Origin: an archaeon
GTDB lineage: Archaea > Thermoproteota > Nitrososphaeria > Nitrososphaerales > Gagatemarchaeaceae
Direction of reading: 5' to 3'
Assembly: GCA_016432545.1 (NCBI GenBank)
Contig: CP066694.1
Coordinates: 434,001 to 498,000 of the forward strand
Length of the DNA stretch: 64,000 bases
Made by a program: the position numbers and the translations under genes. Position 1 is the stretch's first letter; every line of letters begins with the position of its first letter. Below are positions 44,832 through 53,096 of this stretch, one piece after another. The notes below the pieces were generated by a model, which saw only the letters and a program-made list of their open reading frames with translations, searched no databases and was not told where the DNA came from.

Positions 44832-46494
44832 CCTCCTCCCTCAGCTTTCGGCGGAAGACCTTCCCGACCAGGGTCTTGGGCAGTTCGGGGACGAACGCGT
44901 AGTGCCTGGGGACCTTGTAACTGGCCAGCTTCTCCTTGCAGAGCGAGCCCAGCGACTCTTCTGCTCCTGCCTCCGCGACGCCCGGCTTGAGGACTACGAA
45001 TGCCTTCACCGACTCGCCCATGTACGCGTCCGCCACCCCGAGGACCGAGGCCTCCTTGACGAGCGGAGACTCGTAGAGGACCTCTTCGACCTCCCTCGGA
45101 TAGACCTTGAGGCCCCCCACTGATATCATGTCCTTCTTCCTGTCGACGATGTAGAGGTAGCCGTCCTGGTCCATCTTCGCGATGTCTCCGGTCAGGAGCC
45201 AGCCGTCCCTGAGCGCGAGCCCCGACTCCACTTCCTTCTGCCAGTACCCCTTCATGACCTGGGGACCCTTCAGCTCCAGCTCCCCGACCTCGCCTACCTC
45301 CACGACCTTGTTCGGGTCGTCGATGTCCACGAGCCTGACGTCGGTGGAGGGAAATGGTATCCCGATGGATCCGTCCTTCGGGAGGCCTTCCTTGAATGGG
45401 TTCGTCGAGCCCACCGCAGCCGACTCGGTCAGGCCATATCCTTCGACCAGGTTGCCCCCCGTCAGGTCGTTGAACTTCTTCCTGACGGCGACTGGGAGGG
45501 GAGCACCGCCCGAGAAGGAGACCCTGACCGTGCCCAGGTCGAAGCTCGCGACCTTGGGGTGGTTGATGACTGCGACGTACATCGTGGGGACTCCGCAGAA
45601 GCACGTCACCTTCTCTCTCTGGATTGTCCGCATCACATCTTCGACATCGAACCTCGGGAGGAGAACGACCGACCCGCCTGAAAGCAGCGGCGCGTTCATG
45701 CAGGCGGTCATCCCGAAGATGTGGAAGAGCGGAAGGACGGCGAGGGAGACGTCAGTCCGGGCGAGCGGGAGGGACATGGCGCCCATAGCAGCCGCTGCGA
45801 GGAGGTTGTAGTGGGTCAGCATGGCGCCCTTGGAGGTGCCGGTGGTGCCTCCAGTGTACTGGATGACTGCAAGGTCTTCCTTGGGCCTGACCTCGGCGAG
45901 TGAGGTCGAGGGCTGCGATGCGCCTACAAGGTCTACGAAGCGCAGGGCGTTCTCCCTCCCCTTGTCCTTCACCTTGGCAAGACCGGCGAGGCGCCTCTTG
46001 ACCCCCGGGAGGTAGTCGGTGACGCTCGCGGTGATGACGTGCCTGAGGGGAAGCCTGCTCCTGCACTTCTCCAGGGCTTCGAAGAGGTCGTTCCCCCTCA
46101 CGACGTCGTTGGCCGCCACCACGATGGTGCTGCCGGAGTCTCTCAGCTGGAGCTCCAGCTCCCTCTCCTTGTAGCGAGGGCTGCAGGGCACAACGACCCC
46201 TCCGGCCTTCAGTATGCCGAAGAACGCGATCACGAACTGAGGAGTGTTGGGCGAAAAGATGGCGACCCTCTCCCCCTTGTGCAACCCCAGGCCCTCGAGC
46301 GCGGCGGCGAAGCGGGACGACAGCTTGTCCACCTCGGAGTACGTGAGCGTCCTTCCTTGGTACCTGAGGCAGGTGCTGCTCCCCCAGGCCGCGGCCGGCT
46401 TCGAGATGACGGAGTAGAGCGGCTCTTCGGGGACCTCGGCCTCCTTTGCGAGGTACCTGGGCCAGGACTTGAGCCACGGCCGCTCGGCTTGCAA
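44818..46494 (-). CDS. Long-chain-type acyl-CoA synthetase (FadD-like)
   Basis: 558 residues. AMP-forming ligase motifs: QYTGGTTGTSKGAMLTHYN, YGLTESAA, LLTGDIAKMDQDGYLYIVDRKKDMISVGGLKVYPREVEEVL, catalytic Lys in TLVGKVFRRKLR. Activates fatty or aromatic acids as CoA esters. Position beside the thiolase fits beta-oxidation supply to the acyl-CoA dehydrogenase/ETF operon. Confidence 0.92.
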   Translation of the reverse strand: MQAERPWLKSWPRYLAKEAEVPEEPLYSVISKPAAAWGSSTCLRYQGRTLTYSEVDKLSSRFAAALEGLGLHKGERVAIFSPNTPQFVIAFFGILKAGGVVVPCSPRYKERELELQLRDSGSTIVVAANDVVRGNDLFEALEKCRSRLPLRHVITASVTDYLPGVKRRLAGLAKVKDKGRENALRFVDLVGASQPSTSLAEVRPKEDLAVIQYTGGTTGTSKGAMLTHYNLLAAAAMGAMSLPLARTDVSLAVLPLFHIFGMTACMNAPLLSGGSVVLLPRFDVEDVMRTIQREKVTCFCGVPTMYVAVINHPKVASFDLGTVRVSFSGGAPLPVAVRKKFNDLTGGNLVEGYGLTESAAVGSTNPFKEGLPKDGSIGIPFPSTDVRLVDIDDPNKVVEVGEVGELELKGPQVMKGYWQKEVESGLALRDGWLLTGDIAKMDQDGYLYIVDRKKDMISVGGLKVYPREVEEVLYESPLVKEASVLGVADAYMGESVKAFVVLKPGVAEAGAEESLGSLCKEKLASYKVPRHYAFVPELPKTLVGKVFRRKLREEATSR

Positions 46495-46601
46495 CGCGTC
46501 GGCGAAGAGAGGGCGACCGGCCTTAAGGATTCCGAGGAGAAATTCGTTCCTCGGCCCGCTTAGGCTTAAGTATGCAGGGAGGCGGTTGCGAGTTGAGAGG
46601 G

Positions 46602-47729
46602 ATGGTCGAGGAGAAGGAGAAGTACCTGGTCCTCTGCGTGGACAGAGACGACGACCTGGGCACCAAGACCAAGATCGAGACCCCGGTCGTGGGGAGGGAG
46701 GCTGTTCTCGCTGCAGCTACTGCGCTCGCCCTCGCGGACCCCGAGGAGGCGGACGCCAACGCGATCTTCTCCTCGGTAAGGAAGTACGACGAGCTGGTCA
46801 GGGCGGGGACTCCCTGCGAAGTCGCGGTGGTCTGCGGGGAGACGAACCGGGGCTTCGAGGCCGACCGGAGGGTGGCGAAGGAGCTGAACAGGGTCCTGAT
46901 CGGGGCCGATTACACGGGAGTGGTGCTCATCTCGGACGGGGGGGAGGACGAACAGGTCATACCGATAATCCAGAGCATCAGGCCCATTGTCTCGGTGCAG
47001 CGGGTGACGGTCAAGCACAGCCAGACGGTCGAGGAGACCTACCAGGTGCTCGGGAGGTACCTGAGGATGCTCGTCTTCGACCCGCACTACTCGAAGTGGA
47101 GCCTGGGAGTCCCAGGGCTGATCTTCATCCTGGCGACGATTCTGATCGTGTCCCAGCACGCCTTTGAGGCGGAACTGACCGCGCTCCTCGTGCTGGGCGG
47201 GGCCTTCTTCATCAGGGGGTTCAGCATCGACAGGACTGTCGCAGGCCTGCTCCAGCGGGGCCCGACGGGGTACATCAGGCTCTTCACGATGGTCGCGAGC
47301 GTCCTGATCGTGGTGGTGGGGCTGATCACCGGGTACGGGAACATGCTGAGCCAGTCCCCATCCGGATATGTGGCGGCGGTCGTCGCAGACCCCGGACTCA
47401 TCTTCGTCTACGGGGCCACCCTCACAGGATACCTGATCAACGGGAGCCTCGCGCTGGTCTGGGCAGGAATCGCGATCTATGCCACGGGCGCGCTCCTCTC
47501 TCACCTTGCCAGGGACAGCGTCCTGTGGAAGAGAGACGGGTTCGTCCTCGCCATGCTCGCGATACTCTACCTCCCGGTGAGGACCTTCTCGGAGTTCTTG
47601 ATCAGGGGGACGACAGAGTCGACCTTCCTCCTGGTCTCCTACGTGCTGATAGGGCTGGCCGCCCTCTTCGCCCTGACCACCACGATCTACCCGAGAGTCA
47701 GGACAAGGGCGGGACCGGAAGCTGAATAG
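46602..47729 (+). CDS. DUF373 membrane protein
   Basis: 375 residues from ATG 46602 (frame open from 46572). N-terminal Rossmann-like domain (KYLVLCVDRDDDLGTKTKIETPVVGREAVLAAATALALADPEEADANAIFSSV) then six or so helices from about residue 165. Archaeal DUF373 proteins are uncharacterised. Here it is 3 nt ahead of a cis-prenyltransferase gene, suggesting a link to lipid or glycan-carrier synthesis (inference). A CTTAAGTA box lies about 34 nt before this ATG. Confidence 0.85.
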   Translation: MVEEKEKYLVLCVDRDDDLGTKTKIETPVVGREAVLAAATALALADPEEADANAIFSSVRKYDELVRAGTPCEVAVVCGETNRGFEADRRVAKELNRVLIGADYTGVVLISDGGEDEQVIPIIQSIRPIVSVQRVTVKHSQTVEETYQVLGRYLRMLVFDPHYSKWSLGVPGLIFILATILIVSQHAFEAELTALLVLGGAFFIRGFSIDRTVAGLLQRGPTGYIRLFTMVASVLIVVVGLITGYGNMLSQSPSGYVAAVVADPGLIFVYGATLTGYLINGSLALVWAGIAIYATGALLSHLARDSVLWKRDGFVLAMLAILYLPVRTFSEFLIRGTTESTFLLVSYVLIGLAALFALTTTIYPRVRTRAGPEAE

Positions 47730-47732
47730 CGG

Positions 47733-48515
47733 ATGCTCGATGGGGCGCTGCGGCTGCTGGGAGCCTACAAGCTCTACGAAAGGCGACTGAGGTCCCAGAT
47801 AGAGCAGGAAGGGAAGCCGACACACATAGGGATCATCCTCGACGGCAACAGGAGGTGGGCAGCCAGCCAGGGCGTCCAGGACGGCCTGGGTCATCAGGAA
47901 GGCGCGAACAGGGCCGAGGAGCTCCTGGACTGGTGCCACGAGCTCAGGATCAAGACCGTGACCCTCTACGTCCTCTCCACCGAGAACCTCGACCGGGGCG
48001 CGGAAGAGCTCAAGGACCTCTTCGTCCTGATCGAGGGGAGGCTCGCCCGGCTCTTGACCGACGAGAGGATAACGAGATACAGGGTCAGGGTGAGGGCGAT
48101 CGGGCAGTTAGGGCTCCTGCCCCAGTCGATACGAGACCTCCTACAGGCGATCGAGGAGAAGACCGCCTCCTTCGACGAGCACTACCTGAACATCGCGGTC
48201 GCGTACGGAGGGAGGGCGGAGATCACCGACATGGTGAGGTCTGTCGCCCAGGACGTGAAGGCGGGGACGCTCGCCCCCGAACAGATCACCGAAGAGACGA
48301 TCTCGAAGCGCCTCTACACCTCGTACCTGCCCAACCAGGAGCCTGACCTCATAATCAGGACGTCGGGCGAGGAGAGGATGAGCGGCTTCCTGCTGTGGCA
48401 GGGGGCCTACTCAGAGCTGGTCTTCATGGACGTCTTCTGGCCCGCCTTTCGGTTCATCGACCTGCTCAGGGCCGTCAGGACCTACCAGAAGCGGCGCAGG
48501 CGGCACGGCAAGTAG
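47733..48515 (+). CDS. uppS: cis-Prenyltransferase (undecaprenyl/polyprenyl diphosphate synthase)
   Basis: 260 residues. HIGIILDGNRRWAASQG (catalytic Asp) and the C-terminal DLIIRTSGEERMSGFLLWQGAYSELVF signature are intact. Builds long cis-polyprenyl diphosphates that carry glycans across the membrane in archaea. Same operon as DUF373. Confidence 0.95.
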   Translation: MLDGALRLLGAYKLYERRLRSQIEQEGKPTHIGIILDGNRRWAASQGVQDGLGHQEGANRAEELLDWCHELRIKTVTLYVLSTENLDRGAEELKDLFVLIEGRLARLLTDERITRYRVRVRAIGQLGLLPQSIRDLLQAIEEKTASFDEHYLNIAVAYGGRAEITDMVRSVAQDVKAGTLAPEQITEETISKRLYTSYLPNQEPDLIIRTSGEERMSGFLLWQGAYSELVFMDVFWPAFRFIDLLRAVRTYQKRRRRHGK

Positions 48516-48555
48516 CGCAAATCGTTATAACCGCTGAACGGAGTGGGCTCTCGAC

Positions 48556-48999
48556 TTGAAGGTAAGCCTCGGGACGCTCAAGTACAAGGGAGAGGAGCTA
48601 GTCACGTTCCTAGAGCCTAGAGTAGGCGTCAAGCCCTCACTCTCCGGTGACACTCTCGAGATGGAAGACTCTGGGCTGAGGCAGGGGGTCAGGCCGAGGC
48701 AGGTCAAGACATACCTGAAGAGGTTCCTCTACATGAACGGGGTCAGGAAGAACTACAGGGTCTTCGTGACAGGGACCGAGCTTAAGATACAGGAGATCGA
48801 ACTTGGCGAGAAGGAAGAGGAAGGCAAGAAGGAGGAGAAGGAAGCGAAGAAGGAAGAGCCCGAGGCCCCGGGGAAGGAAGATTCTCCTGCCGAGGATGCG
48901 CCGGCGGAGCCCGAGGCGAAGGAGCCGAAGTCAGAAAAGCCCAAGAAGGCGGCCCCCAAGAAGCCGAAGGCGAAGAAGAAGGCAGAAGAAGAGGCTTAG
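48556..48999 (+). CDS. Eukaryotic L22e-like domain protein with charged lysine/glutamate tail
   Basis: 147 residues, TTG start 28 nt after a GTTATAAC box. Residues 1-90 form a compact domain; VRPRQVKTYLKRFLYMNGVRKNYRVFVTGTELKIQEIE aligns by eye with the C-terminal part of eukaryotic ribosomal protein L22 ([25 protein letters not shown]... then an acidic tail). The remainder is low-complexity K/E/P/A repeats. This could be a ribosome-associated L22e relative or an unrelated RNA-binding protein. Homology is suggested, not shown. Confidence 0.5.
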   Translation: MKVSLGTLKYKGEELVTFLEPRVGVKPSLSGDTLEMEDSGLRQGVRPRQVKTYLKRFLYMNGVRKNYRVFVTGTELKIQEIELGEKEEEGKKEEKEAKKEEPEAPGKEDSPAEDAPAEPEAKEPKSEKPKKAAPKKPKAKKKAEEEA

Positions 49000-49397
49000 G
49001 CGCCCGGCCTTGCCCGCCGAACCCGCTCTTTGCGAAGTGCCAGCTCTCTGAGCAGCGCCCGCAGATAGTTCCTAGATTCCCTGAGCTCCCTGAGGGCCTG
49101 CTTGAAGTCTCCCACCCTGAAGCTGGCCGAGCCCTTTTTCAGGTTCCTCAGTGCGAACTGGAGGGCCTGCCTCTCGTCAGGGACCGAGTAGGCCCTGACT
49201 TTGATGAACCTTCCCGGGTTCTCCTCCCTCGTATCCACCTTGATGAAGGCGATGCTCTTCTCGACCCTCAGGTACGAGAGCCAGATGTCGCGCTCCTGCT
49301 CCTCGGTCGGCTCTCCGCGGATCTCCGGGACGAGACCCTCGAGGCCCTCCTCCGCGCGCGCCAGGTCGGAGGCGGTCTCCTCTCTCCAGTTGCCCAC
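48996..49397 (-). CDS. Helical protein of unknown function
   Basis: 133 residues, predicted all-alpha and charged, with the C-terminal RHR-like run LRALLRELALRKERVRRARPG. Contains IRGEPTEEQERDIWLSYLRVEKSIAFIKVDTREENPG in its centre. Convergent with the L22e-like gene (4-nt overlap). Not recognised. Confidence 0.55.
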   Translation of the reverse strand: MGNWREETASDLARAEEGLEGLVPEIRGEPTEEQERDIWLSYLRVEKSIAFIKVDTREENPGRFIKVRAYSVPDERQALQFALRNLKKGSASFRVGDFKQALRELRESRNYLRALLRELALRKERVRRARPGA

Positions 49398-49486
49398 GCC
49401 GAGACAAGAGTCCGGGGGTTTTTAGACGGAGACCAGCTTTTGGCCCGTTCATACTTATAACGGGCTGGAAGTCGGCACGCAAACGA

Positions 49487-50167
49487 TTGCCGAAGAAGGC
49501 TGAGCCGAAGATTGGCGGCGCGTGTTTCGTAAAGCTCAACTCGCTGGTGGAACTCGGGAGGCTTTCATGCGCCCTCGAACGCGCCCCCTTCCCGCTCTTC
49601 GCGTTCAAGCACGACGACTTGACCAGGATCGCGGCGCAGGCGGACCTCTACATGGGGACCCCGATCTTCTACTTCTTTGACGCGCCGAGCCCCGGAGAGT
49701 TCCTCGCCTACAGGAACTCGGGAGACGGCGAGGAGGTCCAGCTAGTCCCCGCAGCGAACAACGCCACCTACCTCTACGCCCCCGTGATCAGGGTCAACAA
49801 GATGCCGGAGTCCCTCTCCCCGAAGGAGGAGTTCGGAGACAAGTACATGTCGGTCGAGGTCCTCGACCTGCCGAGCCTCGTCAAGGTCGGGACGTACAAG
49901 ATGCTCTTCGAGGAGCCGCCGCTCCCGCTCTTCTCGTTCAAGAACGGGGCGGGGTGGGTCATCGGCACGTTCGCGAGGATTGACGACTACGAAGAAGCGT
50001 CGATATTCTTCTACACTAAGGCGAAGGAGGCGCCGACCTCGGGGTTCGTAAGGTACTCCCCGGACAAGATTGCGGAGACCTCATTCGTGACGAGGACGGA
50101 CGAGCACGGCTACTACTACATCAAGGTCGTCAAATTGGACGCGCCGCATCCGATGGTCCAGTTCTGA
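49487..50167 (+). CDS. Tandem-duplicated beta-domain protein of unknown function
   Basis: 226 residues, TTG start about 29 nt after CTTATAAC (49454-49461). Two halves align: residues ~28-103 and ~132-220 share L-x-x-x-x-x-P-L-F-x-F-K, then an I-F-(Y/F)-F run and a YxYxxVI(R/K)V-type ending (FPLFAFKHDD...TPIFYFFDA...YLYAPVIRV versus LPLFSFKNGA...ASIFFYTKA...YYYIKVVKL). An internal duplication of an unknown beta-rich domain. Overlaps NUDIX by 38 nt at the 3' end. Confidence 0.6.
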   Translation: MPKKAEPKIGGACFVKLNSLVELGRLSCALERAPFPLFAFKHDDLTRIAAQADLYMGTPIFYFFDAPSPGEFLAYRNSGDGEEVQLVPAANNATYLYAPVIRVNKMPESLSPKEEFGDKYMSVEVLDLPSLVKVGTYKMLFEEPPLPLFSFKNGAGWVIGTFARIDDYEEASIFFYTKAKEAPTSGFVRYSPDKIAETSFVTRTDEHGYYYIKVVKLDAPHPMVQF

Positions 50168-50594
50168 CCTTCGTCGGTCTCCCGGCTTCTGCGACCAGGA
50201 ACTTCTCTGCCCCCGCCAGAATCGACTTCGAGTTGTCGTAGGAGGCCCGGTCGAGGGCTTGGGGGTAGTGATACCAGCCGAAGCCGTGGTGTTCGAAGGA
50301 GATCTTGACGTTGTCGTCCTGGGTCCTCCCCAGCATATACGTCACTTTCTTGTGAACGTTCTTGCCATCGCGCCTGTAGTAGTACTCGATGACCTTCCTG
50401 AAGCCCGGGACGAGCTCGATCTCCTTGAGGCCCGTCTCCTCGCCCACCTCCCGAAGAACGGTCTGCAGCTCGGACTCGCCCTTCTCCATGTTGCCCTTGG
50501 GGAAGTCCCACCTTCCTCCGTTCTCGAGGAGGAGATACCTGCGCCCCTCGGGCCTCTCCGTGTAGACCACGGCCCCGGCTGAATGTTCCTCCAT
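50130..50594 (-). CDS. NUDIX hydrolase (diadenosine tetraphosphatase-like)
   Basis: 154 residues from ATG 50594 (frame open to 50618). NUDIX box: FPKGNMEKGESELQTVLREVGEETGL contains the G-x5-E-x7-REUxEE pattern. N-terminal HSAGAVVYTERPEGRRYLLLENGGRWDFPKG fits the Ap4A hydrolase subfamily, as does the short length. Cleaves nucleoside diphosphate-linked compounds. Element 2 lies about 94 bp upstream. Confidence 0.88.
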   Translation of the reverse strand: MEEHSAGAVVYTERPEGRRYLLLENGGRWDFPKGNMEKGESELQTVLREVGEETGLKEIELVPGFRKVIEYYYRRDGKNVHKKVTYMLGRTQDDNVKISFEHHGFGWYHYPQALDRASYDNSKSILAGAEKFLVAEAGRPTKVRTGPSDAARPI

Positions 50595-50680
50595 GGGCCG
50601 TTTGCCAGGGAGGACCAATTATTAGGACTCTGCGGCGGTTCCTTCTTGTCTTGCCCGCTCGGATCGGTCGGCTCCAGAGC

Positions 50681-50688
50681 GGCACCGA
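50681..50688. repeat. Left target-site duplication of element 2 (GGCACCGA)
   Basis: GGCACCGA directly outside the left inverted repeat; the same eight bases follow the right end at 53123-53130. Confidence 0.9.
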
Positions 50689-50714
50689 GGAACTGTTAAC
50701 CCTCCAAGAGATGG
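50689..50714. repeat. Left terminal inverted repeat of element 2
   Basis: GGAACTGTTAACCCTCCAAG then AGATGG; the complement of the right end (53097-53122) is GGTTCTGGTAACTCTTCTGG then AGATGG: 20 of 26 bases match by eye. Start resembles IS26 (GGCACTGTTGCAAA). Confidence 0.8.
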
Positions 50715-50749
50715 GAAATCCGACTTCTCTCATCTCCAGCCAGTTAACG
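50693..50749. repeat. Subterminal hairpin repeats at the left end of element 2
   Basis: CTGTTAACCCTCCAAGAGAT... (50693-50713) and an inverted second copy CATCTCCAGCCAGTTAACG (50731-50749). The right end also has two copies: CATCTCCAGACAGTTAACAG (53058-53077) and the terminal one. Four copies of the unit, two per end, could be transposase-binding sites. Confidence 0.55.
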
Positions 50750-50827
50750 CTCGTTGGGAAAGTGTCGGCTGAGTGTTCTCCCCACCCTACGCAGGGTTAA
50801 GTAACCAAGAGGGGAATCCCCTTCGTC

Positions 50828-51603
50828 TTGAAAGTCCCTACGCTTCCCGATTGGGTCTTTTTGGGTTCGCTCGTAGTTGGCCCCGTGATACTGACGGTAG
50901 AGTTCGCTTTGCTCTACAAACTGAATCTCGCGGATTCGCTACTGACGATTCTGATTCTCGCAACGGTGTTTACAGGAGCCTCATCTTTTTTATTGACTGG
51001 CTCCATCGGCCGAAGCTGGAATATGTTGACAACTTTACCGGCGAAGTAGAAGTTACCTTCAAAGTAGGAAAAGAAAAGGTCAAGAAGAAAGTCTGGATGA
51101 TGTTCGTGCGCATAGGCAACGGAGGCACGACCCCTGCGCAACAACCGAGGCTTTTGTTCCAACTTTGGAAGAAAGATGAACCCAAGGACAAGTGGAGGCC
51201 TGTCTTCGTCCTTCACAGGGAACTCGGCGATGCGGAGGCCATCCCCATACAGACCTTCGAAGAAGACAGGATGGAAGGCCAATTAGCACTAACTCTCTGT
51301 CGAAGGGGGCTGAGGCCAATCGATAGCATCGAACCAAGGGCGGGTGATAAATTCGTCTTCGGGTTTGCGTTCGAAGACGGCAAGAATTTCTATCTTGCGA
51401 TTGACCATTCCCCAATACCGATTCCGCTCGGAGCAGGGTCGCGCATCGTCAAACTCTCGGCGCGTTCAATCAACCGCTTTCAGAGCCCGTATTACGAGGA
51501 GGAGTTCCTTCTATGGGTAGGCAAGTGGAACGATGTTTCATTGACGAGAATTGAAGGGGACACTATGAAGTTCTTGAAAGGTTTTGTGGAACGAGACTCA
51601 TGA
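50828..51603 (+). CDS. Element 2 cargo: membrane protein read across a -1 frameshift (or broken gene)
   Basis: TTG 50828 opens a frame with two membrane helices (DWVFLGSLVVGPVILTVEFALLYKL, LTILILATVFTGASSF), about 25 nt after TTAAGTAA. It runs into an early stop at 51047-51049. The -1 frame continues from 50992 (IDWLHRPKLEYVDNFTGEVEVTF) to 51603. The switch point is T TTT TTA (50986-50992), positioned exactly as a -1 slippery heptamer in the first frame. Fused product: about 258 residues, two helices and a cytoplasmic beta-rich domain. Function unknown. Confidence 0.6.
50986..50992 (+). promoter_or_regulatory. Slippery heptamer T TTT TTA in the cargo gene
   Basis: Zero-frame codons TTT-TTA preceded by T fit X XXY YYZ for -1 frameshifting. 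It lies where the N-terminal and C-terminal frames must join. A downstream stimulatory structure cannot be judged by eye. Confidence 0.5.
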
Positions 51604-51738
51604 CTTCGCCAGCGCCTCGCTTACGATCGTGCGGATTGTCTCTGGAATCGAATCAAAAGCGCGTCTCTTGCGCTCGGCCTCCAGCCTCCGCTCCAATTCC
51701 TCAGTCATGGCTACTGTGTATTTCTTCATCATCGGCAT
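51598..51738 (-). CDS. Ribbon-helix-helix protein of element 2
   Basis: 46 residues, ATG 51738, about 23 nt after a minus-strand TTAAATAC box. YTVAMTEELERRLEAERKRR then FDSIPETIRTIVSEALAKS: beta strand and two helices of the CopG/Arc type, homologous to the RHH of element 1. Its stop overlaps the cargo stop by 6 nt (convergent). Likely autorepressor of the element's promoters. Confidence 0.75.
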   Translation of the reverse strand: MPMMKKYTVAMTEELERRLEAERKRRAFDSIPETIRTIVSEALAKS

Positions 51739-51755
51739 TCTCCCCGTCCGCTTTC

Positions 51756-51824
51756 GTATTTAACCATACGCCCATAGACGGCTATGGGGGTAAGGGTTAT
51801 ATGGCTGGCGATAGACACCTATGG
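51756..51824. promoter_or_regulatory. Operator and divergent promoters between RHH and microprotein genes of element 2
   Basis: Perfect 7-bp inverted repeat CCCATAG-ACGG-CTATGGG (51771-51788) with a further CCTATGG at 51818-51824. Flanked by GTATTTAA (minus TATA for the RHH, about 51756-51763) and TTATAT (51798-51803, + TATA for the microprotein 28 nt downstream). The CTATGG half-site resembles the CCTATGC/GCATAGG motif of element 1. Confidence 0.55.
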
Positions 51825-51828
51825 AAGC

Positions 51829-51918
51829 ATGACTACCGAACAAGCGCGACTCGAAATGGACTCGGACGACTTCGAGGCGTGGGCGCAATTCCAAGAGAGC
51901 AAGAGGGAGCAGGCTTAG
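51829..51918 (+). CDS. 29-residue microprotein preceding the transposase (element 2)
   Basis: ATG 51829 to TAG 51918, 2 nt before the transposase ATG; leaderless from a TATA box 28 nt upstream. Acidic helix MTTEQARLEMDSDDFEAWAQ. Homologous to the 35-residue protein at 42301-42408. Role unknown. Confidence 0.6.
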   Translation: MTTEQARLEMDSDDFEAWAQFQESKREQA

Positions 51919-51920
51919 AC

Positions 51921-53056
51921 ATGGCCTCTCCCGTTTTTGATTATCGAAAGGCAAGGGGCGAGGCAATCGCCAAGGTCGAGACCAATGTAAGGCGCATAGA
52001 CCAGAGCGAGTATCGCGTGAGGTCTCAGTCGGGCCAAGGGGAATACGCCGTCCTCTCGACCGAGGCGGGCTGGAATTGCTCCTGCCCCGACTTCGCCTTC
52101 CGAGGTCTGAAGTGCAAACACGCCTTCGCGGTAGAACTCTCTCTAAAGATTCGTCAGAGAATAGAGAACGCGAGGCGTCTCGTGCCTCTCGACTTCCAAT
52201 CGTGCCTCTACTGCGGGTCTGAGCAACTCGTGAAGGACGGCCTCCTTCACAACAAGGGAGGGGATATCCAGAGGATATCATGCAAGATTTGCGGTAAGAG
52301 GTTCACCCGAAACATCGGGTTCGAGCGAATGAAGGCAAGCCCAGAGGCGATTACGCAAGCCATGCAACTCTACTTCTCGGGCGTGAGCCTGAGAGGGACT
52401 CAGAGGGCCTTGGCCCTCCAAGGAGTGAGGGTCTCTCATGTCGCGGTTTACAAGTGGATTCGCAAGTATGTCCGAATCATGCACAAGTATCTCCAAACCG
52501 TTAGGCCGAATGTCTCGGACACATGGAGGGCCGACGAGTTGTGGGTGAAGGTCAAGGGCGACATGAAGTATCTTTTCGCCGTCATGGACGACGAGACCCG
52601 ATTCTGGATAGCCCAAGAGGTCGCGGACACGAAGGACAAGTATGACGCTACGAGCCTGTTCTTCAAGGCCAACATAGAAGCGGGGAAAGTTCCAGCGACG
52701 CTGATAACCGACGGCCTCTACACTTACCGAACCGCGTTCAAGAGACAGATAGCGGGGAGGAGGCACGATGTAGCCCAAGTCCACATCAGGGAGATAGCGA
52801 TCGCGGGCAAGGTTCACAATAACAAGATGGAGAGGATGAACGGAGAAGTCCGCGACAGAGAGAAGGTCATGCGGGGCCTCAAGAAGAAGGACACGCCGAT
52901 AGTCGAGGGCCTCCGCATCTACCACAACTTCATCCGACCGCACGAGGCCTCAACGGAGACACGCCAGCCGACCGCGCGGGAATCAAGGTCGAAGGCCCTA
53001 ACAAATGGCTTACCCTGATACAGAACGCCAAGCACAAGGAGACATGGGAGTCATGA
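51921..53056 (+). pseudogene. IS6/IS26-like SWIM-DDE transposase, one-base frameshift near the C-terminus
   Basis: ATG 51921. SWIM C53, C55, C65, H67; zinc ribbon C95, C98, C121, C124; DDE residues D205, D264, E304, all present. After residue 342 (YHNFIRPHE) the frame changes: compared with element 1 a single G is missing at 52945-52948, giving a shifted tail to 53018. The other frame reads GLNGDTPADRAGIKVEGPN... to a TGA at 53054-53056, matching element 1. Core intact, so activity may persist. Confidence 0.85.
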
Positions 53057-53096
53057 GCATCTCCAGACAGTTAACAGGAAGAACTCCCCCGCAAGG

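Noticed and set aside
50773-50991. Start of the cargo 2 second frame as an independent N-terminus
   Set aside because: No membrane or signal character; the first frame from TTG 50828 gives sensible helices and joins at the heptamer.
51600-51920. N-terminal extension of transposase 2
   Set aside because: Covers the RHH gene, operator and microprotein; the homologous start is ATG 51921.
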